Part shown: piece after piece, positions 47,548 through 58,799 of the stretch
Layout of the letters: every line of letters starts with the position of its first letter
Position numbering within the stretch: position 1 is the first letter of the stretch
DNA from: Leptodactylus fallax
Taxonomy: Eukaryota > Chordata > Amphibia > Anura > Leptodactylidae
Direction: 5' to 3'
Assembly: GCA_947044405.1 (NCBI GenBank)
Contig: CAMRHE010000168.1
Location: 4,365,793 to 4,429,792 of the forward strand
Length of the DNA: 64,000 nt
Position numbers and translations under genes: made by a program
Notes under the pieces: generated by a model
The model's input: only the letters and a program-made list of their open reading frames with translations
Told to the model about the DNA's origin: nothing
Databases searched by the model: none

Positions 47548-49176
47548 GTGCCTTGCGAAAGTATTCGTCCCCCTTGAACTTTTCAACCTTTTGCCACATT
47601 TCAGGCTTCAAACATAAGGATATAAAATTTACATTTTTTGGTGAAGAATCAACAACAAGTGGGACACAATCGTGAAGTGGAACGAAATTTATTGGATATT
47701 TTATACTTTTGTAAAAAATAAAAAACTGAAAAGTGGGGCGTGCCAAATTATTCGGCCCCCTAAAGTTAATACTTTGTAGCGCCACCTTTTGCTGTGATTA
47801 CAGCTGCAAGTCGCTTGGGGTATGTCTCCTTCAGTTTTGCACATTGAGAGACTGAAATTCTTGCCCATTCTTCCTTGGAAAACAGCTCGAGCTCAGTGAG
47901 GTTGGATGGAGAACGTTTGTGAACAGCAGTTTTCAGCTCTTTCCACAGATTCTCGATTGGATTCAGGTCTGGACTTTGACTTAGCCATTCTAACACCTGG
48001 ATATGTTTATTTGTGAACCATTCCATTGTAGATTTTGCTTTATGTTTGGGATCATTGTCTTGTTGGAAGATAAATCTCTGTCCCAGTCTCAGGTCTTTTG
48101 CAGACTCCAACAGGTTTTCTTCCAGAATTGTTCTGTATTTGGCTCCATCCATCTTCCCATCAATTTTAACCATCTTCCCTGTCCCTGCTGAAGAAAAGCA
48201 GGCCCAAACCATGATGCTGCCACCACCATGTGTGACAGTGGGGATGGTGTGTTCAGGGTGATGAGCTGTGTTGCTTTTACAACAAACATATCGTTTTGCA
48301 TTGTGGCCAAAAAGTTCGATTTTGGTTTCATCTGACCAGAACACCTTCTTACACATGTTTGGTGTGACTCCCAGGTGGCTTGTGGCAAACTTTAAATGAG
48401 ACTTTTTATGGATATCTTTGAGAAATGGCTTTCTTCTTGCCACTCTTCCATAAAGTCCAGATTTGTGCAGTGTACGACTGATTGTTGTCCTATGGACAGA
48501 CTCTCCCACCTCAACTGTAGATCTCTGCAGTTCATTCAGAGTGATCATGGGCCTCTTGGCTGCATCTCTGATCAGTCTTCTCCTTGTTTGAGATGAAAGT
48601 TTAGAGGGACGGCTGGGTCTTGGTAGATTTGCAGTGGTCTGATACTCCTTCCATTTCAATATGATCACTTGCACAGTGCTCCTTGGGATGTTTAAAGTTT
48701 GGGAAATCTTTTTGTATCTAAATCCGGCTTTAAACTTCTCCACAACAGTATCACGGACCTGCCTGGTGTGTTCCTTGGTCTTCATGATGCTCTCTGCGCT
48801 TTAAACAGAACCCTGAGACTATCACAGAGCAGGTGCATTTATACGGAGACTTGATTACACACAGGTGGATTATATTTATCATCATCAGTCATTTAGGACA
48901 ACATTGGATCATTCAGAGATCCTCACTGAACTTCTGGAGTGAGTTTGCTGCACTGAAAGTAAAGGGGCCGAATAATATTGCACGCCCCACTTTTCAGTTT
49001 TTTATTTTTTACAAAAGTTTAAAATAACCAATAAATTTCGTTCCACTTCACAATTGTGCCCCACTTGTTGTTGATTCTTCACCAAAAAATTTAAATTTTA
49101 TATCCTTATGTTTGAAGCCTGAAATGTGGCAAAGGTTGAAAAGTTCAAGGGGGCCGAATACTTTCGCAAGGCACTG
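47548..49176 (-). mobile_element. Tc1-like element Tc1-H (1.63 kb), near-intact
   Basis: Inverted repeats of about 213 bp (47548-47762, 48962-49176) with high identity; the right end reads CAGTGCCTTGCGAAAGTATT (reverse complement) and is followed by TA. The left end begins GTGCCTTGCG straight after TA, so the first two bases (CA) of the element are missing. It encodes an uninterrupted transposase. It sits beside a TA microsatellite (49177-49200). Confidence 0.93.
47766..48785 (-). CDS. Tc1-like DD34E transposase, full length
   Basis: 339 codons from the ATG at 48785 (MKTKEHTRQVRDTVVEKF) to the stop at 47766, typical Tc1 length. First helix-turn-helix: YKKISQTLNIPRSTVQVII; hook-like RPSRPSKLSSQTRRRL; second DNA-binding part: SVHRTTISRTLHKSGL. 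Catalytic motifs: D in FWSDETKIELFG, VTHGGGSIMVWACF, D in [14 protein letters not shown] in [14 protein letters not shown], 34 residues apart. C-terminus AKGGATKY. No stop or frameshift. The QVLEWLSQSP segment has L where other Tc1 copies here have P, which might reduce activity. Confidence 0.93.
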   Translation of the reverse strand: MKTKEHTRQVRDTVVEKFKAGFRYKKISQTLNIPRSTVQVIILKWKEYQTTANLPRPSRPSKLSSQTRRRLIRDAAKRPMITLNELQRSTVEVGESVHRTTISRTLHKSGLYGRVARRKPFLKDIHKKSHLKFATSHLGVTPNMCKKVFWSDETKIELFGHNAKRYVCCKSNTAHHPEHTIPTVTHGGGSIMVWACFSSAGTGKMVKIDGKMDGAKYRTILEENLLESAKDLRLGQRFIFQQDNDPKHKAKSTMEWFTNKHIQVLEWLSQSPDLNPIENLWKELKTAVHKRSPSNLTELELFSKEEWARISVSQCAKLKETYPKRLAAVITAKGGATKY

Positions 49177-49178
49177 TA

Positions 49179-49813
49179 TATATATATATATATATATATA
49201 TCCTATGTATAATATGTTTACTTATGTCGGCAGAATGAAATAGATATGTGCCAGGTCACTTCTATTTATGTGACTTGGCTTGCACCTGACTAGACTGCTT
49301 AACACTTTGTAACATCATTACTTCTTAAACCAAATGGCAACTGGTTGTGGATAAAGTAACTTCCATTGTAGATAGCAGTGTGGACATTGTCAATCTTTTA
49401 AAATGTAATTTGTAATAATTTTATTACAAATCATCTTATAAATTTGGTTTATTGTCATTTTATATTGTTAGCAATAATAATTTCGTCACATTCTATATAA
49501 AATCTCATTTAACTATCTGGGGTTGTGTTTATTTGAAACATGGGATTTGACATAATTGTAACACTCGGAAAAGAGATGCAGTAAACCTCTTTGCAGTACC
49601 GTGTAGATTGTTAGATATTATAAATGCTGATTTTGAATAACCAAAATCCCATTCCTCTTTATACAGAATTTATATATTATACAGAAATTACTTATTCCCT
49701 GTTAGGCCCTATTTCAATTAAGATTGATGGGTTGCATAATATTACAAAAAAAGTTTTCATTTTTTAAAACTCCTTTCCTACATCTTCTATACATGCACGG
49801 CAGACGTCAGGTC
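49179..49813. other. TA microsatellite and unassigned AT-rich DNA
   Basis: A (TA)n run at about 49177-49200 is followed by low-GC sequence without gene or repeat boundaries. Confidence 0.4.
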
Positions 49814-50208
49814 TAAGGGTCACAGAGTTTTTTGCAGCCTAAAAAAAAAAAAACTCTTTCAACTCCCCCATTCTCTTCAGTGGGAGTCAGGCAGATTTTT
49901 TTCCTATAGCTGATTGCTTCTGCTAGAGTGAAAAAAAGCATTATGACCTATCTTGGTTTTTTGTAGTGTTTTTTTGCAACGTGGTGTTTTTTTTCCATCT
50001 CCCATTTCATTGGGGTTTACAAGGTGGAATTCGCCTGAAGATAGGTCATAACGCTTCCTTTGCCCTCTAGCAGAAAAAATGAGCTAGATGAAAAAAATCT
50101 ACCCCTTCCAATGAATGGGAGACTTGGGAGGCATTTTTTGAGTCAAATTTTGAGGCGCATTCCTTCTCAAAATCCACCTGCAAAAAACTCTGTGTGCACA
50201 TACCCTTA
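49814..50208. mobile_element. MITE with TAAGGG ends (395 bp)
   Basis: TAAGGGTCACAGAGTTTTTTG on the left and, reverse complemented, TAAGGGTATGTGCACACAGAG followed by TTTTTTGCAG on the right. The interior has matched ATAGGTCATAACGC/GCATTATGACCTATC blocks, making it strongly palindromic. No coding capacity; target duplication not resolved. Confidence 0.75.
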
Positions 50209-50638
50209 CATGTTGCCCGCTCAGTAGTGGAGTTTTACAGTTTTAGAGTCCTTTCTTACTTACTACTTTTCTAGAACACAGACTCATTATAGTCAATGGG
50301 CCATTCATACATCAGTTATTTTTCAGAGACAGAGAAACACTGAGAAAAAAATTGTGGCATGAGCCATTGTTTTTTTTTTGTTTTCTCTATTTGTATTGGC
50401 CATACAAGTCTATGGGTCTGTGATAAAAAATGAGTGCACAGACATCATCCATTAGTCAGAGAAAAAGGGCTGCTTCTGACCTTTAATCACCCTCCTTCCC
50501 CTTCGAAGAGGTCGCTAGGTGCCATTTTCTCTGTATTTTTAGGTGACCAGATAGCCTCTTTAATAGAAAAATATGCAATTACTTTAATATGTTTTTTTCT
50601 GCAGTGTTAAAAATATTACATATATATATATATATATA
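50209..50638. other. Unassigned DNA and TA microsatellite
   Basis: No gene. A (TA)n run at about 50619-50638 is the insertion site of the Helitron. Confidence 0.35.
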
Positions 50639-51490
50639 TCTTATATATATAAAAATGAGTGTCTGTCTGTCAGTTCTTACAATTGTTACACCAGCAGGTA
50701 AAGGCCTATTAAAAAAAAAAAACATCAGGGGCCTTCCGGGACCCCTAATATCCCGAGCCCTGTGGCAGCCGCTACCACTGCTACCCCCGGTATTTATGCC
50801 ACTGACTGGACTGCCATACTGGATTTCAGCATTCTTATAATTTGAAACATTTTTAAACTACTCATGCCCCTGCAGCAAAACGCATGGCTGCTGCTCGAGC
50901 TAATGAAAACTCTTAGCAGACCCAAGTCCGTCTCCAATCTGAAAAGGCATTGTCAGCCACATGCAAACAGCTGCACTCAATGTTTCCATAGCAACCCAGC
51001 CATTTTTCTTCACTGCTGTGGGTCAGCTTTAAAGGGGCAGGGCACTGTGGATGACACTGTTACACAAGGTCACATACACACAGCTTTACTCCAGGTTTTC
51101 CATAACACCTGATCGCAGGTCTTTCACTGATATCCAAACTGAGATACACATGATCATATGACGCTTATGGACCAATGAAAAATCGCAGGTTCTTCAGTCT
51201 TGACATACACGCAGCTTTACACCAGGTTTCCATAGCAACCAAGCTATTTATGACCTGTATGGGTCAATAGCAGTTCGCAGGTCCTTAAATATTCAGTCAT
51301 ATGACGTGCATCAGCCAATATAAGTTCACATTTCATTTACAAGGTTTCCATAGCAACACAGACATAAATAGACTATACCTATACTGGACTGCCATACTGG
51401 ATGTCAAGTGTAAAACTGGCCAATTCTTATGGGGCCACTACACAAACAAAAAATGAAATGTACCCGTGCGAAGCCGGGTCCTTCTGCTAG
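50639..51490 (+). mobile_element. Non-autonomous Helitron (852 bp)
   Basis: Starts TCTTATATATATAAAAATGA after an A and ends CTAG before a T, the A/T insertion without target duplication used by Helitrons. About 11 nt before the end is a hairpin ACCCG-TGCGAAGC-CGGGT, the usual 3' terminator structure. The 5' region has the GTGTCTGTCTGTC stretch common to vertebrate Helitrons. No Rep/helicase sequence. Short open frames inside have no domain. Confidence 0.78.
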
Positions 51491-51652
51491 TATATATATA
51501 TACACACACACATACACAAAGAAGCTGCATATTTTTTTAAATACACTCCCTAAGACAGAACATTCTAATTTAAACAGAACTTTTGTTAAAAATGTATTTT
51601 TAATACTAGATTTATTAGATTTGAAATGGTACCAAGATAATGCAGCATACCG

Positions 51653-51989
51653 TATGCAGTAACAAATATGGTAATAATAAATTCCAGTAACAATTTTCAA
51701 AGTAGCAAACAATGCAAGCAATAGTATAGAGGAGATAAATGTAAAGGGAGCAGTAGAAATGGTAACTTACTTCTGAAGAAAGCAAACAGGGTATACTCAG
51801 GAGAGAGTAAAAGATGTGCCCCGCTGAGTATACCCTGTTTGCTTTCTTCAGATGTAAGTTACCATTTCTACTGCTCCTTTTACATTTATCTCCTCTATAC
51901 TATAGCTTGCATTGTTTTCTACTTTGAATATTGTTACTGGAATAGTTGGGGTGGGTGTAGTTTATTATTACCATATTTGTTACTGCATA
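51653..51989. repeat. Long palindrome, ~150-165 bp arms, 23-nt loop
   Basis: The left arm 51653-51800 and right arm 51824-51989 are reverse complements at high identity, through GTAAGTTACCATTTCTACTG, ACATTTATCTCCTCTATACT and ATTACCATATTTGTTACTGC. The right arm holds about 17 extra bases (around 51943-51960). The loop is 51801-51823. Transcripts from either strand would fold into a long hairpin. Confidence 0.9.
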
Positions 51990-53983
51990 TACTGCAGTAC
52001 CTCTGTGAGGGGTTTGCATTTTTGTGTTCTTTCACATGTTCTTTGCCTATATACTTTTTTTAATATGTAATTATGTTCTAATAAAAATTACTTATATATT
52101 TTTAATATGATTGTGTGCATGGTTTATTGCATGATATGATGAAGTGTCCCAGCGTACTATATTTACATAACGTTATTACTGCTTTTTTTTTGTGTAATGT
52201 TAAATAATGGTTTACCAATGTCACAGTTTAATTTTCTTAACAATATTGGAATCAACCTTTACACTCAAAGTACAAGCTTTCTTACAATCATAATATCATA
52301 ATTTCCCGCAATTCCTGTATGAAATAATCTCTTTATTTATCATGGGTTCTAATGAACATAGGCTGTCCGTGACAAACATTATCATTGTTCACAAACAGGA
52401 GGGCAGATGTCTTTTGGCCACAAGCCACAGAATGCACAAAGGCGCAACCTGATACAGATGAGTCTACAGCGTACACTATATTTTCTCCTTTAATGATCAC
52501 AAATTATGAAAAGTATCCCCTTACTCTTCAGAGAATGTGTGAGCCTGAGTATTTTCAATAAAAATAAATTAATGCGAGTGTGAATATCTATGCAATTAGC
52601 ACTAGTGCAATTATCAGAGAATTTCATTACAAATACATGTGAATCCATAAAAAAAAAAAAAAAACATGTACATAGCCTTTAAATATAGAATAATGTAGAA
52701 TAAATGAACTGAAGGATTGCAAATTGTTCTAACACACAAGTGCTATGGCTGCAATAATGCATCATAGTCAAACAATCCAGAAGGAACCATAGAACACTGC
52801 AAGACAATCCACTAAATCACTTTTCTCATAAGTACTCTTTATAATTAAATGATCTTATTAATGTAAGGAAATCAAGGTGCTAAATACAGACGTAAAGGGT
52901 TTGTTGGGACTACAATACTGAAACATTATTCATGTAGCTTAGTATTACGATAAATGAAAAGCGAGATGATTAAAAAACATCAATATTGGCATCTGAATTT
53001 TAAAGTGTAATGTAGAAAAAATAACATACTAATTTTATTTTAGGGGTTGCTATGGAAGTGGGGAAAAAAGTATATTTTTACTTCATTTATTTAAAACGAC
53101 TTAGGTGCTGCGGTCAGCATTGACTGCAGCATATAAGGAGTTAAATGGCAAGTATACTTCTGATTAATAATGGGGGGTGATATCATGAACAAAAATTCAT
53201 GGTACTCCCTCCCCTGGGATCCTGTGAAGTGACAGAGGCAGGAGAATAATAAAATAATTATCTCTTCTCTCTGTCTGCTGTATGTGTTCTCCTGCAAACT
53301 GGTTGTGTGTGAGTGAATGAGTGAGTATATGCACCTCCGATTTAACCACTGATATCTCCAAGGGTAGCAGCACATGACTGTTTCACCTGTGAAACATGGG
53401 CCGTATATTAGTGTGGGGAAAATTCTAAATCCTTATCAAATTATAACATCACTGATCATCTAAATCAAAATAAAATTAGTTTTATTTGTTAACAAATAGG
53501 AACATGCACACACATCATACAAGCTATAGTGTCTCTGCCCACAGACTTTCAATATACACCAATTTTTATATCTTACTGGTCACATGATTTTATGGGTTGG
53601 CTTTTTCACAATATGTGGAAAAATATGCTGACATCATATAACATATATCAAACAGGAAACACAAAACTATAAGAGAAATAGAGTAACTTATTCATTAGCT
53701 ATCTTATCCTTTTATAAACAATAACTGTGTGTTCACCATATATAAATCACAAAACTAAGTCTACAGAAATGAGGGGAGTTTTCCAGCCCCTGTCAGACTG
53801 ATTAATTACTGTCTCATTCTAATCCTTAATATCAATCACTACAAAATACTTATATGATATAATATAATGTCAAACAAAACATTCCCAACAGTTAGCCAGA
53901 TTTACCAGCTTGAACTTCGTGCTGGGGGCGGGACTCCTAGCAGTAAAGTTATCTATGATGCTAGGAGTCCTTGTAATTGATAT
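51990..53983. other. No recognisable gene
   Basis: About 2 kb of AT-rich DNA (poly-A near 52650, CA-like runs). No coding region, terminal repeat or RNA gene was recognised. Confidence 0.35.
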
Positions 53984-55140
53984 GGTCATGTCAGTGGTGA
54001 ACCTAGCCTCTTTGCTGCCTGAGGCGGACTATAGAAAGACGCCCCCCCCCCAAAAAAAAAAAAATTGAGTTTCCTTGGTACTAGTTTAGCACACTGTTAT
54101 TGTCGCACAATATACACAATACACAAACTTATGAAACAGTTTTTAAGAATTCTTCTTACTACATTACTTCAGTATCAACAACACGGCATTAACTATGAAA
54201 GTAACTTCACACATCTTCTGCTTGGTGGATAGACGAGCCCACGTGGCCCCCATTCTCTATAATAGGAGCACCGCAGATAGCTGAGTACTGGACTTCGGCT
54301 ATCTTTGGCCCTCCCATCAAAGTGAATGAGAGCCACGCGGGTTCGTCCTTCCACCAAGTGACACAACTATATATATGGCTCCGGTCAGGCTGAATTCCCA
54401 GTGGGGGGAAAAAAAACCAATTCTCAGGCTCAGTGGGGGTCTCAGCAGACAGACCCCCATCAATCAGGTATTTATCTTCTATAATTTAGGTGAATACAGG
54501 GCAGTAACATTTTGTGACTTACAGGTGATGTCTGACTAATCCTTCACATTTCCCTTCTCTTCCCTTTGGACCGCCATGACCACTTCTTCCAGTTGTGACT
54601 TGTCTCTGTAAAGTTTACAACACAGACATCTTTGGCTCCTCACTTTTCCAGGCATCCAACCCACAATGTCCTCACCTACACACCCATCCTGCTGCTACCC
54701 CAATTATAAAATATATGATATAACCCCCCATAATGAATAATATTCCCAAGTGCATCTTTATATTAATAATGTCCGTGTGTACCCTGTATAAATAGTGCCC
54801 CTTATTAATAATGCCCCAGGTGTTAACTAATTAAAAGGTTTTCCAGGTCATTAATAAACTAATCAGTGGGGCTCAAAAACCCAGGATCCCCACTGATCAG
54901 CTGTTTGAATGGTACCTGTGTAAGCACCATGACCGCTTCTCTGTTTACATAGTGTCATTCATCTTATAGCGGCCATGTAATGTAACTACAGCCTCGTCCT
55001 GTACATGTCTACAGTATGTGACAAGGCTGGAATTACATCACACGGTCGCTATAAACAGACAGCATATAATATAGACAGGCGCCATAGCCCCTGTTTATAG
55101 AGCCCCATTTACACACACTATAATGTTCCACAGCAGCCCC

Positions 55141-55568
55141 TGCACACGGTATTATGACTCGCAGCTGCCCCTGCACATGGTATTATGCTCCATAGTGGCC
55201 CCTGCACACTGTATTATGCCTCGCAGTAGCCCCTGCACACGGTATTATGTTCTACAGCAACCCCTGCACACAGTTTTATGCTCCCTAGTGGCCCCTGCAC
55301 ATGGTATTATGCTCCATATTGGCCCCTGCACACGGTATTATGCTCCACATTGGCCCCTGCACATGGTATTATGCTCCACAGTGGCCACTGCACACGGTAT
55401 TATGCTCTATAGTGGCCCCTGCACTGGTATTATGCTCCATAGTGACCCCTGCACTGGTATTATGCTCCATAGTGGCCCCTGTACTGGTATTATGCTCCAT
55501 AGTGGCCCCTGCACTTGTATTATGCTCCACAGTGGTGCCTGCACAGGGTATTATGCTCCATAGTGGCC
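55141..55568. repeat. 31-bp tandem array inside hAT copy 2 (14 units)
   Basis: Fourteen units of TGCACACGGTATTATGCTCC plus ATAGTGGCCCC; four near the right end are 30 bp after losing a CA (TGCACTGGTATTATG). Stop-free frames across it are by-products of the repeat. Confidence 0.9.
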
Positions 55569-55580
55569 AAACCCTGAACC

Positions 55581-55624
55581 ATTATTGTACTCTGGGGTCT
55601 TTTCAGACCCCAGAGTATAATGAA
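55581..55624. repeat. 20-bp hairpin with TTTC loop (copy 2)
   Basis: Arms 55581-55600 and 55605-55624 are near-perfect reverse complements (ACTCTGGGGTCT core), equivalent to 4671-4708. Confidence 0.85.
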
Positions 55625-56244
55625 CGGAGACCCAGGGGAGGTGACAAACATAAAAACCACTGTTGCTTACCTATCCTGGACACCGGTGCACTCATTGCAG
55701 CTTTCGGCCCTGTTAAATTGTGTTCACGTCACGTGATCAGGTTGGCGACGCGACCTGATGACGTCACCAGAGGCCTCAAGCCTGCTCGGAGTAACACCGA
55801 TCGCAGGAGAGGTAAGTAGTATATGTTTTTATGTTCCCTCACCTCCCCTGGGCCTCCGATTATTATACTTCGGGGTCCGAGCAGACGCGGGGTAGGTAAA
55901 TAAATAAGCCGTTACCTGCTGAGGATACTCCAGCAGGTTACAGCCTATTTATGTATAAAAAAAAAGTTATACTCACCTGTGATGCCTTGATGCAGCCGCC
56001 GCCTCCTCTTCTTGTCCGCGACGTCTGTGTGTCAGCGTAGGCGGCACGATGACGTCATTGTATTGCCGCCTGCGCTGAGATGTGACGTCCCCGTTCAGCT
56101 CTGTTTTTTTTTTTTTTAAAGCGGCCTGTCCTGGGCTGATTTATATTGAATAATAAAAATACCGCCCCCCAGACAGTGATGGACAGTGCCGCCTGAGGCG
56201 GCCGCCTCACTTTGCCTCATTAGCGGTGCGCCCCTGGGTCATGT

Positions 56245-57018
56245 GCTGCTACCCTAAATCTAGGAAGGCTGCAGACATGATCCTGGTCTTAATTTAAAGA
56301 TTCTTTGTTTTAAAATAAGTGTGGGAGCTCTAGTTCCCATGGCTCCTGAGTTAGAGCCATTTAAATTGATAGTGTCCCTGAACATGTCCTGCTTGGGGTG
56401 AACTGTGATGCACTTTGCTCACACCCCGAGTAGGGCTATTGCAGAACCATACATGGGGTTAATTTGACATGTTGTTTAACCCCTTCAAATGCCCCTTTTC
56501 TCCAATTCCACCCCATTCTGAATTTGTTTCCACTTTCCCAGTACATTGTACAGAATAATAAATGGTACCATTATGAACAACAATTTGTCCTCAAACATTA
56601 AGCCCTCATATGGCTCTGTGAACAGAAAAGTAAAAAAGTTACGGGCTTTGGAAGGTGTGGAGTAAAAAACGAAAATCAAATATCGAAAAATGTCAGAAAG
56701 AGGTTAATTATATTTTTGTGGAGTAGCCCCCTTTAAGTAAAAGTGATATTTTATATGCAGAGTTTTTTATGATTTCAAAAATGATAAAGGAAAATGACAC
56801 CTAAGAAAAATTCTACTTTTCAGCAAAAAACATGGCTTCCCATATTTATATCGATATCAAAATGATAAAAATGAAAAAAAAAATGAAAAATGTACTGCTG
56901 CTTAAGGTAAAACTGACTGGGTCTTCAAAGGGTTATTAAGTAATGTTTCCTAATGCACATATTGAAAGTTGCAATAGCATTTTTGGTCACATTCACTTTG
57001 TGTAAAAATATAGTTGAT
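56245..57018. other. Unclassified interspersed repeat, no gene
   Basis: About 56505-56700 matches 12840-12955 (CCATTCTGAATTT, AGTACATTGTACAGAATA, AAGCCCTCATATG). The rest is AT-rich without recognised features. Confidence 0.45.
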
Positions 57019-57162
57019 TTGGGGGCGGAGCCTACTGTGGAGCGGAATGGCCGCATAGTTGTAAAGCTCCAGGCCTGAGTCCTATACAGTGACAAGAAAG
57101 AGCGACGTGCCCGTGGATCTCACTCACCTAAACGGCACAGGGAACGCTTGCTAATCTCGAGG
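57019..57162 (+). promoter_or_regulatory. Probable L1/Tx1-type LINE 5' untranslated region
   Basis: A GC-rich leader beginning GGGGGCGGAGCCTACTGTGG lies immediately upstream of the ORF1 ATG. The abrupt change from AT-rich DNA suggests this is the 5' end of a LINE. Assignment depends on ORF1. Confidence 0.5.
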
Positions 57163-57787
57163 ATGCCGAGAAAGAGGAAATCTGTGGTTAAACCGCAGAA
57201 AATTTCAGATTTCTACTTCCCCCACGGAGGAGGGGAAGATCAAAATGGCGGCAGTTCGCGCTCCAGCGCGGTCTCCGGGGCCTCATCTCCGTCCCGAGAC
57301 TCTCCGGAGGAGCCGCTCACCCTCTCCGCTCGGCGGAGAACGCTGTCAGAGCCATCAATACCGCAGCTGATGGGGTGCGGAGGTCCGGAGGCACCGGGGC
57401 CGTCTCCCCGGCGGGCCGAGGTGAGCGCGGTTCCGGGGCCTTCTCCTGCCGACACACCGAGGCCTACAGGCATAAACAACGTGGAGACACCCCACTCGCC
57501 CACCGCCAGCCCGGTCAAGCAGAAACCCAGCCTCCAGCACACTGAGTCTCCAGAAGGGGAGGTGAGCGATACCACACTGTCTGTACCGCCATCTGTCGAC
57601 TTTTTTGCAGATATTCCGGCTACAGAAAGCCTACTTACTGAGGCCTCCATGAAAAACATGCTTATGGCCTTTTGTAAATCACTGACAACTGACATGTCTT
57701 TAATGGTTAAACCGCTAGATAGAGACCTCCAGGAATTGCAAAAACGCACTGTTCATGTGGAATCTAAAATGGCGGAGTTTGCTGCAT
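57163..57787 (+). pseudogene. L1/Tx1-type LINE ORF1, 5' part, broken by LTR insertion
   Basis: The first ATG (57163) starts MPRKRKSVVKPQKISDFYF; about 208 codons remain open to the LTR insertion at 57788. Residues 1-20 are basic and include an ISDFY motif resembling a PCNA-binding box; residues ~25-140 are low complexity (Ser, Pro, Gly, CpG-rich DNA); residues ~165-208 (MKNMLMAFCKSLTTDMSLM, LQELQKRTVHVESKMAEFAA) look like the start of the coiled coil of L1 ORF1 proteins. The RNA-binding domains would lie beyond the LTR element, outside the window. The LINE assignment rests on resemblance to amphibian L1 ORF1 starts. Confidence 0.65.
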
Positions 57788-58766
57788 TGTAAGAGACAGC
57801 CAATGTTGTCTTAAGCTTCATTTGTCTGTATAAACTGTTAATGTTGAATGTATTTCTGTGATTCTGTTCCTTTAAGACAGCAGCCATTGTAATTGTGACA
57901 TGATGCTGGAGTGAGACCCCCCCCCCCTTTTATGTCAGCTTGCCTGTTCTGCAGACAGAGTGTGAGCAGAGAAGCAGGAAGTGACGAGACAGAGAGCAGC
58001 AGCCATCTTGGCAAGTGTTGTATTGAACTGGTGTGGAGATTTTTCTGTACAGCTAAGCTGTATCTTGGTCCAGAGACAAACAGAGTGTAAAGAGACAACA
58101 GGACTAGTGAGTCCACATGAAAGGAACTGTGCTCAGTGGCTGATCAGTGAGACTGACATTGTGACTGTGTATATGGATACCACAGATAGAGACTCGCAGT
58201 GCTGTTGATGTACTGGACGGCACCTGCTAAATCCCGGCTTACATCCCAGCTCAGTGTATGGATTCGGCAGGACTGTCAGTGTGCTGAGTGGAATCTGCTG
58301 TTGGATTACATTGCATTCAGTTGGTTTCCCTGTCTGTTAAAGAGGACTTCATTTCTCCCAAGATCCTGATAACCGTGAGGAGAGGACGCTTCACTATAAA
58401 AGAAAGGACCGACTTTGGGCCCCACCGCGCGCTTCTACGGACTATAAGCGGTCCACCTGGACCACTGGGGAAAAGGGGGTGCACCCAAATGTGAAGTCAG
58501 GGTCAGTTAGGGATAGTTTTGAGTATATTGTTCATTCAGTGTCCATACTGCAGAAGTGGACAGAGTAAAAGTAGAAACCATTGCAGAATTTGCCTTGAAA
58601 TTGTTCATGCTATATTGTATATTTTGCTTGTCTTTAGCCCTGTCATTTTACCTTTAACTAGCCTTTATTAACTTATAGTAAATATATATTTTTTTTCTTG
58701 AACTACCGCGTGTGCGTTCATTTCTGGTTGCGGAGTCCAAACCACCTGCCTTGCTCTCGGTTCACA
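57788..58766 (+). repeat. 5' LTR (979 bp)
   Basis: Begins TGTAAGAGACAGCC and ends GGTTCACA, so the ends are TG...CA. The end is fixed by the primer site three bases later and by recurrence of the same terminal 34 bp at 63967-64000. A TATAAAAG box lies at 58395-58402. The gag frame stays open back to about 58698 within the LTR, but the first ATG in that frame is outside it. Confidence 0.85.
58395..58402 (+). promoter_or_regulatory. TATA box in LTR
   Basis: TATAAAAG in the middle of the LTR, preceded by a G/A-rich stretch (GTGAGGAGAGGACGC). A likely promoter for the genomic transcript; its transcription start is not mapped. Confidence 0.5.
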
Positions 58767-58769
58767 AAT

Positions 58770-58787
58770 TGGCGTAGTCGGCAGGAT
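58770..58787 (+). promoter_or_regulatory. Primer binding site for tRNA-Ser
   Basis: TGGCGTAGTCGGCAGGAT, three bases after the LTR end, is complementary over 18 nt to the CCA-tailed 3' end of vertebrate tRNA-Ser (...ATCCTGCCGACTACG-CCA). It primes minus-strand DNA synthesis. The gag ATG follows only 12 nt later. Confidence 0.85.
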
Positions 58788-58799
58788 CCGCTTACCAGA

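Larger units (their letters stand above)
53992..56236. mobile_element. Non-autonomous hAT-type element, copy 2 (2.25 kb)
   Basis: Same family as 3251-5440: left end CAGTGGTGAACCTAGCC, right end GGTGCGCCCCTG. Flanked by an exact 8-bp duplication GGTCATGT (53984-53991 and 56237-56244), different from that of copy 1, so it is an independent insertion. Overall collinear with copy 1, but the internal array has 14 units instead of 8 and about 4983-5090 of copy 1 (the GGCCCGCGGTC to CACGAGGG segment) is absent here. Confidence 0.9.

Noticed and set aside
55123..55819. Open frames with repeating MLHSGPCTGI peptides
   Set aside because: By-product of the 31-bp tandem array in hAT copy 2; the 8-unit version in copy 1 does not keep the frame.
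57240..57749. 169-codon reverse-strand frame opposite LINE ORF1
   Set aside because: A shadow of the GC-rich, low-complexity ORF1 coding region; no independent domain.
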